Assembly (NCBI GenBank): GCA_963662175.1
Contig: OY759223.1
Location: forward strand, 5,613,549 to 5,677,548
Length of the DNA: 64,000 nucleotides
Direction of reading: 5' to 3'
Origin: Aradus depressus
Taxonomy: Eukaryota; Arthropoda; Insecta; Hemiptera; Aradidae
Within the stretch, counting starts at the first letter, position 1, and every line of letters starts with the position of its first letter. The notes under the pieces were generated by a model. That model saw only the letters and a program-made list of their open reading frames with translations. It ran no database searches and was not told the DNA's origin. The translations under genes and the position numbers were made by a program. Below are positions 31,951 to 42,400 of this stretch, piece by piece.

Positions 31951-32453
31951 TAACTAATATCAAAAATTATACGTTCATTTAAATGAAATAATTTTCAAAA
32001 TGTTCTCGAATAACTTATTTCTTAGGTTCATTCTACGTTTACAGTATGGATGAGATGGTTGGAGGCACAAGATGTGAGTGTGACATTGACCCTAGACGTA
32101 AGACGAACTTAAAGCTGATATAGCGAAATACAATACAGGAGAGATGAGGGAAGTGAGCTGAACAAACACTTGTTCAGACATTCTGCAACATATGTTCAAA
32201 GTACAATGTACCAGTCAGCCATACTGGTACGTGTGTTGTGGTACCTCTCAGGTTGGTGAGTTCCTAGTTCAAGTCAAACAAACCACACAATCTAACCCAA
32301 ACTGTATACCTACTCTAAGGATGGTCCTGAAGAACAGTCTAGATACAGAATATAATGTCATTATGTGGAGAACCAGTACACAACACTTCAGTAGCGCGGC
32401 AATGTAATTATTTTTGAATTAATGGATAAAAATAAATTTTATTCTGGGACCTC

Positions 32454-32850
32454 AGCCAAAAAATCAAACATACAACGCCTACAGTCAATACAATCCATTA
32501 TACTACGCCACATTGGCAATGCCCCATTTTACGTTTCCAACCTCACATTACATAATGACCTCAACATCCCATTTGTACCCTCTGTTATCCAGGACACGAT
32601 ATCAAACTTTTCACGACAAACTCCATCATCACGCCAATCCACTTATACAAGAATTATCTTATTACTCTCCCCACAAATCCACCACGACGCCTCAAGCGGA
32701 TATGACAGAGGGACCTGCTCCAGGACTAGCCTGAACTCCTCTTCGGTCACGTACCTCAGCAGTACAGCCACGCACCTGACACTGCACTATTTATCACAAT
32801 TGCTAATGGCAAATGTTACCATGCCGTAGTAAATAAATAAATAAATAAAA
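32454..32850 (+). pseudogene. Jockey-like LINE ORF2 C-terminus and 3' end
   Basis: AKKSNIQRLQSIQSIILRHI and APFYVSNLTLHNDLNIPFVP, broken by a frame slip after 'SVIQD', then 3' UTR and (TAAA)n at 32827-32847. Same family as 9920-10625. Confidence 0.8.
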
Positions 32851-33133
32851 ATATTCTGGGACCGAGGTCCCCTAAGAATAAATACATGAAAGTCACTGAA
32901 CAGAGCAACAAATACAAATAAAATAAAATATCAGTAATGAGATAAAAGTGCTACAGTGGATAGAAACAGGAACAGAATGAATATAACTAAATAAGAAAAT
33001 ACAATAGAATAAATAATTATGAAATAAGTAAAAAAATAAAAATAAATAAAATAGCAATACAAAAATAAATAAATTAAGAGCTTCATTATGAAGAAATTAT
33101 ACGAAAATAAATGTATCTAAATAAATATACAGA

Positions 33134-33436
33134 CGAGAGGGCGCCGGTAGATCAGTGGTATGCGTGCTTGTCTTCTGAGCTCAAGATCGTGGGTTCGTAA
33201 CCCGACCGAGGCCCTTAGTTGTTTTTATCTGGGAGGTAAAATAAACTTAAACACGCCGTCCTTCGGATGGGACATTAAGCGATGGTCCCGAGCCCGAGGG
33301 TAGGCAAAATTTAGGACTCCCACAGTAGAGTCGGGCTCATGTCCACCAGAGTGATAAAAGAGCGCTCTGGTAGTAGGCGATATGACCTCGTAGTTAAAGC
33401 CCGGGCATGAGTCATAAAACTTAACCTAACCTAGAC
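33134..33436 (+). repeat. SINE-A, near full length with internal deletion
   Basis: GAGAGGGCGCCGGTAGATC head, B box GGGTTCGTAACCC, a deletion joining 'ggtcccgagcc' to 'cgagggtaggc', and a 3' end ATAAAACTTAACCTAACCTA with telomere-like units. Confidence 0.85.
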
Positions 33437-33777
33437 ATAAGATAAAAGAAATTTTAAAAAATATATACAAATCAAGATTATGGAGGAGGAGGAAATCTAG
33501 ACCAGGCTTGCAATAAAATTAATTTGAGAAAAACTTATGAAAAAAAAAATAAAAAAATAAAATAAAAGGATGAAGATGAAAAAATGAATAGGATAAATAT
33601 GGAAAAGAAAAAAAAAATTGCTGTTAAGGAGCGAGAAAGTATGGAGGAAGGGGAATAAAAGGTTAATCAGAGGGAGAAGAATGGATATTGAGGAGGAATG
33701 GAAAAAGAAGCAGAGTGTTGTAGAGAGAGGACAAGGAAAGAGTTGTGGAAGGCAGAGGAACGATAGGATGGGATGAA

Positions 33778-34300
33778 GAGGTCCAAAGGACGGGATCTGG
33801 TGTCTTTGGTGGACAGAGGACTTGAAGGAGGCCACGGAAGGAGAGTGACGGATGAGGGGAGGCAGGGAGTTCCAGAGGGAGAGGAGGCTTGGACAAGGAA
33901 AGAGTTGTGGAAGGCAGAGGAGGGATGGGAGGGGATGAAGAGGTCCGAAGGACGGGATCTGGTGTCTTTGGTGGACAGAGGACTTGAAGGAGGCCACGGA
34001 AGGAGAGTGACGGATGAGGGGAGGCAGGGAGTTCCAGGGGGAGGAGGCTTGGACAAGGAAAGAGTTGTGGAAGGCAAAGGAGGGATGGGAGGGGATGAAG
34101 AGGTCCGAAGGACGGGATCTGGTGTCTTTGGTGGACAGAGGACTTGAAGGAGGCCACGGAAGGAGAGTGACGGATGAGGGGAGGCAGGGAGTTCCAGAGG
34201 GAGGAGGCTTGGACAAGGAAAGAGTTGTGGAAGGCAGAGGAGGGATGGGAGGGGATGAAGAGGTCCGAAGGACGGGATCTGGTGTGTCTTTGGAGGACGG
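33778..34300. repeat. 160-bp tandem repeat of a LINE coding segment
   Basis: The word GAGGTCC(A/G)AAGGACGGGAT begins at 33778, 33940, 34100 and 34260: spacings 162, 160, 160. The units are almost identical. Because 160 is not a multiple of three, successive units occupy different frames. Confidence 0.9.
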
Positions 34301-34577
34301 AGGACTTGAATTGGAAGAGTATTTGGTAAAGGTAGTAGGGTTCTTGGGATGTTAGCATTCGGAAGAGGAAGGAGTCTAGGAGGTAGTTTCGGCGGTAGGA
34401 GGGTTTGAGGTGAGTACCAGGGCGAGATGTCAGCGTCTTTAGGGACATCGAAAACAAATCTGACGTGAGTGTTCAGAATACTTTGAACACGTAGTCGAAA
34501 TGGGGAAATACTAGGAAGGATATGAAAACAAAATCTATTAAACTACAGTAGCCTGAGGCCATCATCATACTTTCCGT

Positions 34578-34699
34578 CAACTATGAGATCATATCGCCTA
34601 CTACCAGAGCGCTCTTTCGTCACTCTGGTAAACAGGAGCCCGACCTCCGAAGAAAGGCGTGCTCAAGGTTTTATAACCTTTGACCTACCGATGCCCTCT
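34578..34699 (-). repeat. SINE-A with large internal deletion
   Basis: Minus orientation: 'gcctactaccagagcgctct' joined directly to 'aaggcgtgctcaagg', then a degenerate head 'ctaccgatgccctc'. Confidence 0.7.
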
Positions 34700-35884
34700 A
34701 AAATATAAGTTATTAAACCAATTAATTATACAGCTATTTCAATGGAATTTGCGAAAAATACCTCATATGATATTTACAAAATATTCGCTAAAAATACTCA
34801 TATTTCTAAATCTGATTGGCACCAAATTCAGAAGATTTTGAGTCCTCATTATGACAAACATATTGACAAAAGAAATATTCAAATTGGTGCATTTTTGTAG
34901 GAGTTGAGGCGAACGAAACAAAATAAAAATAAAATTTCACAGATACAGATAAAAAAAAAAGCCCTCATGCGGGAAATCATTTTTTTTTTTTTACATTTTA
35001 AAGGGTAGTACAATCAGAATCTGTCCTTGACTAGGATATTATTCTTCGACACCATCCTGATCTCGGATTCTATTTTTTCGACCCCATCACTAGACTTCCA
35101 TTTCCCTATGGAAACAAAACAGTGAAAAAGTAAGGTCCTAAAGACTATATAATTACTCTAGACAATTAGTCCTGGAGTTTATGGTATTTTGGGAGTAATG
35201 TATTCAGAAATATACAAACAAAATACCCCAACTAACAAAATACCATCGGTAACAAGAACTAGTTGGAACTTAAGTCAGTGAGAGGACAAGAAAACTAATG
35301 TTACATAATTGAAGACAATTATTGATATTTACTGCTCCAGTAACACAAAGTATAAGGGAAGTTATGTAATCAGAAGGGTTGGGATTTGTATGCAATAAAA
35401 ACAGCGAAATATGCACATATGTATGCAAATATATGCTATTAAAAACTAAAAATATGCGAAAGGCTGCAAAGGAAAAAAGGATCCATTGAATCAAATAAAC
35501 TACAGAAGTATAATAGAAAATCTTTATAGACAAAAAATTTATTAAATAAAAAATATATGAGCAAAACAATAAAGTAAAAAATATAGTGATATAAAAAATT
35601 ATTTTAACGGAAAAAAATTTAATCTACTAAAAAACTGTTACAATTACACACAATAACTTTTTTTTTAATTTTCAAACAAAAAGGATCGGCCTCAAAATTG
35701 ATTTGTATCGGCTGAATGAGCCAGTTGAGATATAGACTATCTGGCGTCACGAAATTTTTAAGGGGAAGGGGGTTGTGAGGGGGGCTAAGCATGAAAATAG
35801 GTCCAGCTCATCAACGAATGATCGGATTTTAGAAATTTATGTTTAAACCCTTATATTTCCAGAGTTAGAAATACCCGTTAGGAC
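34700..35884. other. No gene recognised
   Basis: AT-rich. 35345-35370 resembles a TACTTCCCCAG-family end in reverse ('aagggaagttatgtaatcag'). Nothing else identified. Confidence 0.35.
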
Positions 35885-36415
35885 TAGGGAGTATCAATTA
35901 ACCAATTAATCGAAATAACAGATGTTTTGGAAAAATAATAGGTGGTTTTTTAATCGATGTCATCTAGGTTTGATTAATCGGATAATCGATGATTATTTAA
36001 CGATTATTAAATTTTTAATTAAAATTACAACTCATCCGAAAAACAGGAGAAAAAAAAGAAAAATGAATTAATTATTATTCATCCGAAGTGCAACTCGTCT
36101 AAAAAAGTGGGAGGAGACTATCGTATTGACTATCGATACAACACAGTGCCTCTGTGGTGAACTGGTGATAAGTAAAAAGTAACCTTCTAATAGTTCTACT
36201 TCTAATTCTAATTTCTAATCATTTGTCATTTGTTTGTCATTTGTGTTTTGTCATTTGTGAGTTGTGATTGACTGATTGTATTAACTTTTGTTTGTGCGTT
36301 CGTTTAATCGATTATTCGATTATTTAACCATTGATTAATAAGTGTATCGATTAACAAGTGGAAAATAATATTCGATGTCATTAATCGATGTTTTGTTGGT
36401 CGATACCTACCCCTA
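35885..36415. mobile_element. hAT-like miniature element
   Basis: 531 bp. Left end TAGGGAGTATCAATTAACC, right end (complement) TAGGGGTAGGTATCGACC. It is flanked by 8-bp duplications GTTAGGAC (35877-35884) and GTTAGGCC (36416-36423), 7 of 8 identical. The interior is rich in ATCGATTA words. No transposase frame. Confidence 0.65.
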
Positions 36416-36535
36416 GTTAGGCCATCCCTCCTCGGTGTGGTTTATGTTAGGGTTGGAGTGTCACAGCCTCAGGTAATCTCTGGATTATATAAATATGCTA
36501 ACTTAGCAAACTTGAATGTTACTGTTGATCTTTAT

Positions 36536-36580
36536 GGTGACGATGCCATAAGCAGAACTACCAAATGTAGGTATAAATAA
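36536..36580 (+). repeat. Decayed relative of the 12.1-13.6 kb hammerhead segment
   Basis: GGTGACGATGCCATAAGCAG then 'aactaccaaatgtagg' parallels CTGACGATGGCGTAAGCCGAAACCGGT at 13503. The core bases CTGA and GAAA are lost. Confidence 0.45.
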
Positions 36581-36740
36581 ACAAAATAAATGTCAAACAA
36601 AACGTTCTTTGTTTTATTTCTCCACTTGAGAAGGTTTGAGTCGATCATTCGTTCATTTTGTATACTGATAATCAGCGATAGTGTCGTTTGCGAAAGAGAT
36701 TTGGGGAGTTTTCTAATATTTTAAAATCAAATAATTAAGA

Positions 36741-36850
36741 CCTTCGGATGATGTGCTCTTTTTGTTTTACCTCGTTAGATAAAAACAAAGAAAAGGACCT
36801 CAGCCGGGGTTCGAACCCGCCATCTTGAGCTCAGAAGGCAAGGACGCTAA
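36741..36850 (-). repeat. SINE-A, 5' half
   Basis: Minus orientation with B box complement GGGTTCGAACCC and 'cttgagctcagaaggcaag'. First of three consecutive minus copies. Confidence 0.72.
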
Positions 36851-37022
36851 AGTAGGAGTCTTTAACGGCTATTGATATCTTAAAAGCTCGGGGCCATCAC
36901 TTAACGTTCCATCCGAAGGATGGCGTGCTCAACGATTTTTTTCCTCGTATAAAAAAAATAGAAGGGCCTCAGTCGGGTTTCGAACCAGCGATCTTGAGCT
37001 CAATAGGCAATTACGCTATCTC
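36851..37022 (-). repeat. SINE-A, 5' two-thirds
   Basis: Minus orientation: 'gagtctttaacggctattga', 'ggggccatcacttaacgttcc', B box complement GGGTTTCGAACC. Head damaged. Confidence 0.72.
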
Positions 37023-37061
37023 AAGTATTTTTTTTTCTCTTTTGGACCAACTCTATTATAG

Positions 37062-37356
37062 TGACTCATGCCCGGGCTTTAACTACGAGGTCATATCGCC
37101 TACTACCAGAGCGCTCTTTCTTTACTCTGGTGGACATGAGCCGACTCTACTCTGGGACTTCTATTTTTTGCCTACTCTAAATTTTTATTCAACTAGGGCG
37201 AGGTCTTTAACGAGTACCTGACATCGTACAGACTTGGGACCATACGAAGGACGACGTGGGTGCTTAAGTTTATTATACCTCCCAGATAAAATTAACTAAG
37301 TGCCTCGGTCGGGTTTCGAACCCACGATCTTCAACACAAAAGGCAAGCACGCATTT
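37062..37356 (-). repeat. SINE-A, near full length lacking head
   Basis: Minus orientation from GACTCATGCCCGGGC to B box GGGTTTCGAACCC and 'aaggcaagcacgc'. The A-box head beyond is absent. Confidence 0.8.
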
Positions 37357-38194
37357 ATTAGATATATAAAGACAGTTGTGTGTTTTCTCCTCTCATTTTG
37401 ACTTTGACAAGTTTTGGATTTATTATGTGTGTACTATTTCAAAATAGTGACTAAAGTGTTAAGTACTTAGTGTAAAATGGATTATCTATTAAGTGACAAA
37501 TAGATTCACAAGTTGGAAGTCTATGGTATTATTATCAATATGTGAATTACAAAGTGGAAATAATTTTGAAAAGATGAAACCAAGGTTAAACGTGCTAAAA
37601 TATAATAAGTTGAATATATAACTATACTACTAACTGTACAACAATATCTGTTTGGTTCAGACGAACCATTCAGAGCAAGTAGTCGGCGAATCACCGTCAA
37701 TGTACACCCCCAGCTCGAACGGATCAACTAAAAACGTTAATGCACCTTGCTGTTTCCATTTACTCATATAAAACGTATATATATAATAAATAAATATTTA
37801 ATGTTCTGATTCATTATGGTAACGCTTTTTCGTTACATATGAGCTGTCGGAATAGGTACATACAAATAACCAAAAATGGCCGTTTTCAGTACTACCTTAA
37901 GCTCACTTGCGAGTTGAGTCATAATAAGTGGCAAAAGAGCGACCGATGAAGCTTCGTCCATCTACGAGCGATGAAAAGTATATAATATATATTTGAAAAG
38001 CACGAGATCAACCATAAGATATTACATGTTATCGAAGACTTATTTAGTCAGCGAATCAGCCTCAATGTACACCACCAGCTCGAACGGATCAACTAAAAAT
38101 GTTAATGCACCGGAACTGTGCTTCTAAGTTTTTGTTTCACCCTATACCCTCCTGTGGCCGATTTGGCTGTTTCGGGGGTATATTTAAAAAATCC
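37357..38194. other. Unassigned, with a duplicated 65-bp block
   Basis: The block at 37683-37747 (GAATCACCGTCAATGTACAC, then 'agctcgaacggatcaac') returns at 38043-38108 with few changes. It is related to the outer end of the TACTTCCCCAG family (TGTACACCCCCAGC). The rest is AT-rich. Confidence 0.5.
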
Positions 38195-38582
38195 TTAATA
38201 TCTCCAGTTATACCGGATCTGATGAAGGGACGTAAGAATGTCCCGAAACATCATTGGGATAAAAACCGCTTCCGGAAAGTTTTTTTTTTTTTTTAATAGT
38301 TATCTTAATTTTTATTAAATTGAAAAATGTGTCTACTTATTATAAACGTATCATGTATTAATTTTATTTATGTACTCATATATTTTTAAGTATTTATTTG
38401 TTCAGTTTTTATTAATTTCATTTTACTTTTTTTAATAGTTTTGTTATTATTACTAATCATACCTGTGTTAGACTCAAGTAGTTATAAATCTAATTTATAA
38501 GCTATCCTAATGTATAAATTCTTTTGACTTATCCTATTACTATGTATTGATTTAACGGAAATACATTTATAATTATTATAAA
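38195..38582 (+). repeat. LINE-like 3' tail with intact hammerhead-like stem
   Basis: CTGATGAAGGGACGTAAGAA then TGTCCCGAAAC: stem GGGAC/GUCCC between CUGAUGA and GAAAC. A T16 run and the same tail as 23625-24062 follow, ending AATACATTTATAATTATT. The 5' part differs from the other two copies. Confidence 0.6.
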
Positions 38583-38654
38583 GAATGTATTGACCTGAAG
38601 ATTTTCAGTCAAATGCTCCGAAAAGGAGCTGGCGAAGCACCTTTTTTCCCCATC

Positions 38655-39050
38655 TATAGAGAAGGTTGTGTAATGACATAAATTCGATATTGGGTTTTTA
38701 CCGGAATTTCATTTGTGTGATTTTCGAGGGAAGCTTAACGCAAAAACTCCAATAACTGACGATAGAATGAATGTATTGACACGAAATTTGATATGTGTGA
38801 TCAACACCCCATAAGGACAACACCTATCGATTTTCAGCCAAATCGACCAAAAGGAAGGAGAGTTCTAGAGAGGCGGCTCAACTCAAAAACTTTAATAACT
38901 GTCGATGTAATGAATTTACCGACACAAAATTTAGTATGAGGAGTCCCCTTGTAAGTAAATTATTGAAAATTAGCGCAAACGGTCGACTGGTTTTGGAGGA
39001 GGAGTGAAAATTTAATTGAATAATACACTCTGGGGAAGTACATTGCTAGT
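38655..39050 (-). repeat. TACTTCCCCAG-family repeat, nearly complete
   Basis: Minus orientation, from 'gagaaggttgtgtaatgaca' to CTCTGGGGAAGTACATTGC, with two modules between. Confidence 0.72.
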
Positions 39051-39079
39051 GATTCAGTCATTCAGTGAGTTTATACGCT

Positions 39080-39180
39080 TAGGACTCCCATAGAAGAATC
39101 GGGCTCATGACCACCAGGGCGACGAAAGAGCGCTCTGGTAGTAGGCCATATGATCTCGTAGTTAAAGCCCGGGCATGATA
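39080..39180 (+). repeat. SINE-A 3' third
   Basis: AGGACTCCCATAGAAGAATC to AAGCCCGGGCATGATAT. 39190-39570 after it is AT-rich with nothing recognised. Confidence 0.75.
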
Positions 39181-39571
39181 TTATAATTAATAATACTATT
39201 TATTGTCAAAATGTTTTAACAATGTAATCATTGTAAATGAAGAGTCCAGTTACAATAACAAATAACTCTTACAGTCTACATACGTCAATTTAGAGTTACG
39301 AAACAAAGAACAATTAATAAAATACAAAAACCCCAATTCACTATATAGCAAAAATACAATTAAACATTGTTTAAATTATTTTTAAACAATATTTAATCAG
39401 TTTAATACTTGTTGAGATAAGATACCACCAGTTTACAGAATCATTATTTGTACGGGTAGTACGCCTTTTTTTTTTATATAAAGAGAAAACAAAAAACAAA
39501 TAAAGACCTTTGTTTCAAAATATCAAAACAAGTTGTTGACATAACATATTGTTTATATACCTAACATCACC

Positions 39572-39972
39572 AATCACCGGTCATATACTTCCCCAGCATG
39601 AATTTATCAATAAGTTATCGCTCTCCCTCTAAAGTCAATCGATCGTTTGGGCTAAAAATCAATAGTTGACTTACACAGCAACTCACTCTAAATTTTGTAT
39701 CGATACATTCATTACATCGGTAGTTATGGTTTTTGTGTTGATGCCCTTACATTCCGTTGTCGATTCTGCTGAATATTCTCGATACACATATAAAACATCA
39801 TGTCAATATATTCATACGAGCGAGAATTTTCAGAAAAAAACATTTTTCTTTTATTTTCTGGAATCAGGAGGGTCCGAAATTATGAAATTCCGGTGAAAAT
39901 TCAACATCGAATTTCTGACTGAATAGATAGATAACTTCATCTATATTTTGTATAACATGGGAGAAAGTAAAA
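39572..39972 (+). repeat. TACTTCCCCAG-family repeat, both ends present
   Basis: CACCGGTCATATACTTCCCC to 'acatgggagaaagtaaaa', 401 bp with two modules; the 3' end is slightly decayed. Confidence 0.75.
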
Positions 39973-40044
39973 ATGTACAAGCGAAACCATACATCACTTC
40001 CATGTTTCAAAATTAATTTTAAAAATAATTTTTAATATAAAAAA

Positions 40045-40665
40045 TGTCAGTGCAAATGATTTTCTCAAAAAACGATAGAGACAAAAAATTTAGAGTAGAA
40101 TTGACCGCACAATTTGCTGTAATCCAATTTTTAAACAAATGAAAATTTTAAAAGTTTTTTATGAATTTAAAAAAAAAAAAAATGTTTTGACTGTCATCCT
40201 ATTTTTTTTTTTTTTGCATATTTAGATTCCTGGGAAAAAATTAAGGTGAGGTTAAATGAGACATTTTTTTGTTGGACCAATACTGAAGAACTTTGAGCAA
40301 TTTTCCGGAACAACTTGGATAAATGTATTGAAGTTGCAGCACATCAGTTCCAACATTTACTACAATAAAATTCATTTATTAGCTTTAATATTGGTCTAAC
40401 AAAAAAATTTCTCATTTAACCTCGCCTTATTTTTTCCCGAGGAATCTAAATATGCAAAAAAAAAAAAAAAAGTTGTTAGTCAAAAAAAGTTCTTTTTTAA
40501 TTCATAAAAAACGTTAAAAATTTTCATTTGTTTAAAAATTAGATTACAGCAAATAATGCGGTAAATTCCACTTTACATTTTTTGTCTCAAGCTTTTTTTG
40601 AGAAAATCATTATGTTTTGAGTAATTTACCTGGGTCAAGATAAAATGAACACCCTGTATATACAA
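40045..40665. mobile_element. Palindromic fold-back element, mariner-like right end
   Basis: Arms 40050-40290 and 40385-40625 are near reverse complements. Shared words include TGATTTTCTCAAAAAA, 'tttttaaacaaatgaaaatt', GCATATTTAGATTCC and 'gttggaccaatact'/'aatattggtctaac'. The right end reads GAACACCCTGTA, matching the ...ACACCCTGTA-type ends of many insect Tc1/mariner miniature elements, which duplicate TA. The matching left end is missing, so the copy is truncated. Confidence 0.6.
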
Positions 40666-40794
40666 AATTCCTTATTGATTCAAACATTATACGAAAAGAA
40701 TCATCCAAATTAGGGCATTTTCATGGAACTTATCGTAAACGAAAGAAAATTCTGTAAACAGATACGCATAGAGTTTCTATATGTCTGTATGAGT

Positions 40795-41060
40795 ACGATA
40801 ACTACCCCGTAAATGTATGACACCGATTTTCAGTCAAATCGACCAAAGAGGGAGGGCGTAACAATTTCAAAAATCCTCAATAACTCTCGATGGATTCATA
40901 ATTTCGATACCGAATGTTATATGTGAATTCAGATGTCCATAAGTAAGAAACTTATGAATTATCAGCATAATCGAGCAAAAAAAAAAAGGAACGGTTGGGA
41001 GAGCGGAAACTTAATTAGTTACAAATCATTGGAGTTGGGGAAGTACATCCCATCGGGGGA
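40795..41060 (-). repeat. TACTTCCCCAG-family repeat
   Basis: Minus orientation with 'aatcgaccaaagagggaggg' and the end GTTGGGGAAGTACATC. Confidence 0.65.
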
Positions 41061-41156
41061 GTTGATTGATCAGTATTGTGTATGAGCTACCGGGGGATGA
41101 AGCAGTGCAACCGAGAGAAAGATATTCTGAAATATATTATAAGAGAAATAGCTTGA

Positions 41157-41503
41157 GGTTAGGTTAGGTTTTATGACTCATGCCCGGGCTTTAACTACGA
41201 GGTCATATCGCCTACTACCAGAGCGCTCTTTCATCACTCTGGTGGACATGAGCCCGACTCTATTGTGGGAGTCTTAAATTTTGCCTATCTTAAATTTTTA
41301 TTCACCTAGGGTAGGGGTCTTGAACGAGTACCTGACATCGTACAGGCTCTGGACCATCGCTTTACATCCCATCCGAAGGACGGCGTGCTTAAGTTTATTT
41401 TACCTCCCAGATAAAATAGACTAAGGGCCTCTGTGGGGTTTTGAACTCACGGTCTTGAGCTCAGAAGACAAGCACGCTTACCACTGAGCTACCGGCGCCC
41501 TCT
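41157..41503 (-). repeat. SINE-A, full length with perfect 13-bp target duplication
   Basis: The reference copy: 347 bp, minus orientation, bounded by AGAAATAGCTTGA at 41144-41156 and 41504-41516. The 3' end (left) is GGTTAGGTTTTATGACTCATG; the 5' end (right) is ACCGGCGCCCTCT. A box and body are intact. The B box has mutations (complement of GTTTTGAACTC). The flanking duplication proves retrotransposition as a unit. Confidence 0.93.
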
Positions 41504-41544
41504 AGAAATAGCTTGATATTGATGATCAACATATAAATTAATAA

Positions 41545-41775
41545 CTGAACAATGATTTAAGCTGTGGGGTGCAGCCTAACAGTGCAGTCGTAACAGAGTC
41601 CAGACTCTCAAGTTCCGCATACTCAGTACAATCACCGAATGTCCCTTATATATTGCCAAGCTCACATTCCACATTCTTGCATTAGAGAATATCACTACAT
41701 GACACTCCAGCCCACAAACCCTCCCCGACGCCTCAAAAGAAACTGGCCTCAAGACTTCCTTAGTGACCCTTGAAC
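41545..41775 (+). pseudogene. Jockey-like LINE ORF2 end fragment
   Basis: Broken coding trace ending in NPPRRLKRNWPQDFLSDP and a stop, closely parallel to the last residues of the element at 14435-19028 (NPPRRLNRRWPRDLLSED). Upstream 'ECPLYIAKLTFH' fits the preceding block. Confidence 0.6.
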
Positions 41776-41839
41776 TGTGGATTCTTGTAGAAGAGTGACC
41801 AATTCGCCTCCTGCCTCCAGACCAGCATATAATGCTTTA

Positions 41840-41962
41840 TTCACCACCATATACATCCCTCACCGCCATATACATCTCTCAGCGCCATATACATCCCTCA
41901 CCGCCACATACATCCCTCACCGCCATATACATCCCTCACCGCCATATACATCCCTCAGCGCG
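41840..41962. repeat. 18-bp minisatellite
   Basis: About seven units of CGCCATATACATCCCTCA with small changes. Confidence 0.9.
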
Positions 41963-42400
41963 AATCTATCCATTAAGTTTCCGCTCTCTCTCTCTCTAAA
42001 CCGAATTGACAGATTTAATAGAAAAACAATATCTTACTCAGGGATTTATCATTCCTCTAGAAACTTTCTTGTTGTTACATTAATTACAATTAACAGTTGT
42101 CAGTTTTGAACTGAACACCCCTCCTCTCGTCCACCTTCCCCATTCCTTTGGCGGATTTGACTGAAATTTGATAGGTAACGTCCGTATAGTCATTATTAAA
42201 TGGGCAATTATTCGGGAATACGAGTAAAGCCCCCCACCAACAAATCTCCTCTTTCTTTTGACCGATTTGGCTCAAAGTCAGTAAGTGTATTCCTTCAGGA
42301 GTTCTGTATCAATAAAATGCCATAATGAAATATTTATTTTATCGGGAGTTATCGTGGTCAGAGACAGGAATTTCTTCTTTCTTTTAGACTCAAAAAAAAA
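41963..42400 (+). repeat. TACTTCCCCAG-family repeat
   Basis: Starts 'cgcgaatctatccattaag' and has two modules to 'atcgggagttatcgtggtca'. The 18-bp minisatellite sits where its 5' end should be. Confidence 0.6.

Larger units (their letters stand above)
32853..34470 (-). pseudogene. CR1/Jockey-like LINE 3' end with tandemly repeated ORF2 tail
   Basis: Minus orientation. The far 3' end reads (complement) 'ttaggggacctcggtcccag' at 32853-32885, the same end found at 44507-44530. The 3' UTR is split by a SINE-A (33134-33436). The coding tail (33640-34470) contains the typical ORF2 ending FLVQASSLWNSLPPLIRHSP and SVASFKSSVHQRH, repeated about four times. Upstream, weak traces (YRRNYLLDSFLFRM) fit the segment just after the RT. 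A fragment of the same family is at 54277-54375. Confidence 0.65.

Noticed and set aside
33497..34457. Long overlapping open frames (239, 264 and 136 residues minus; 124 and 113 plus)
   Set aside because: All come from the 160-bp tandem repeat of a LINE tail read in rotating frames; no independent gene.
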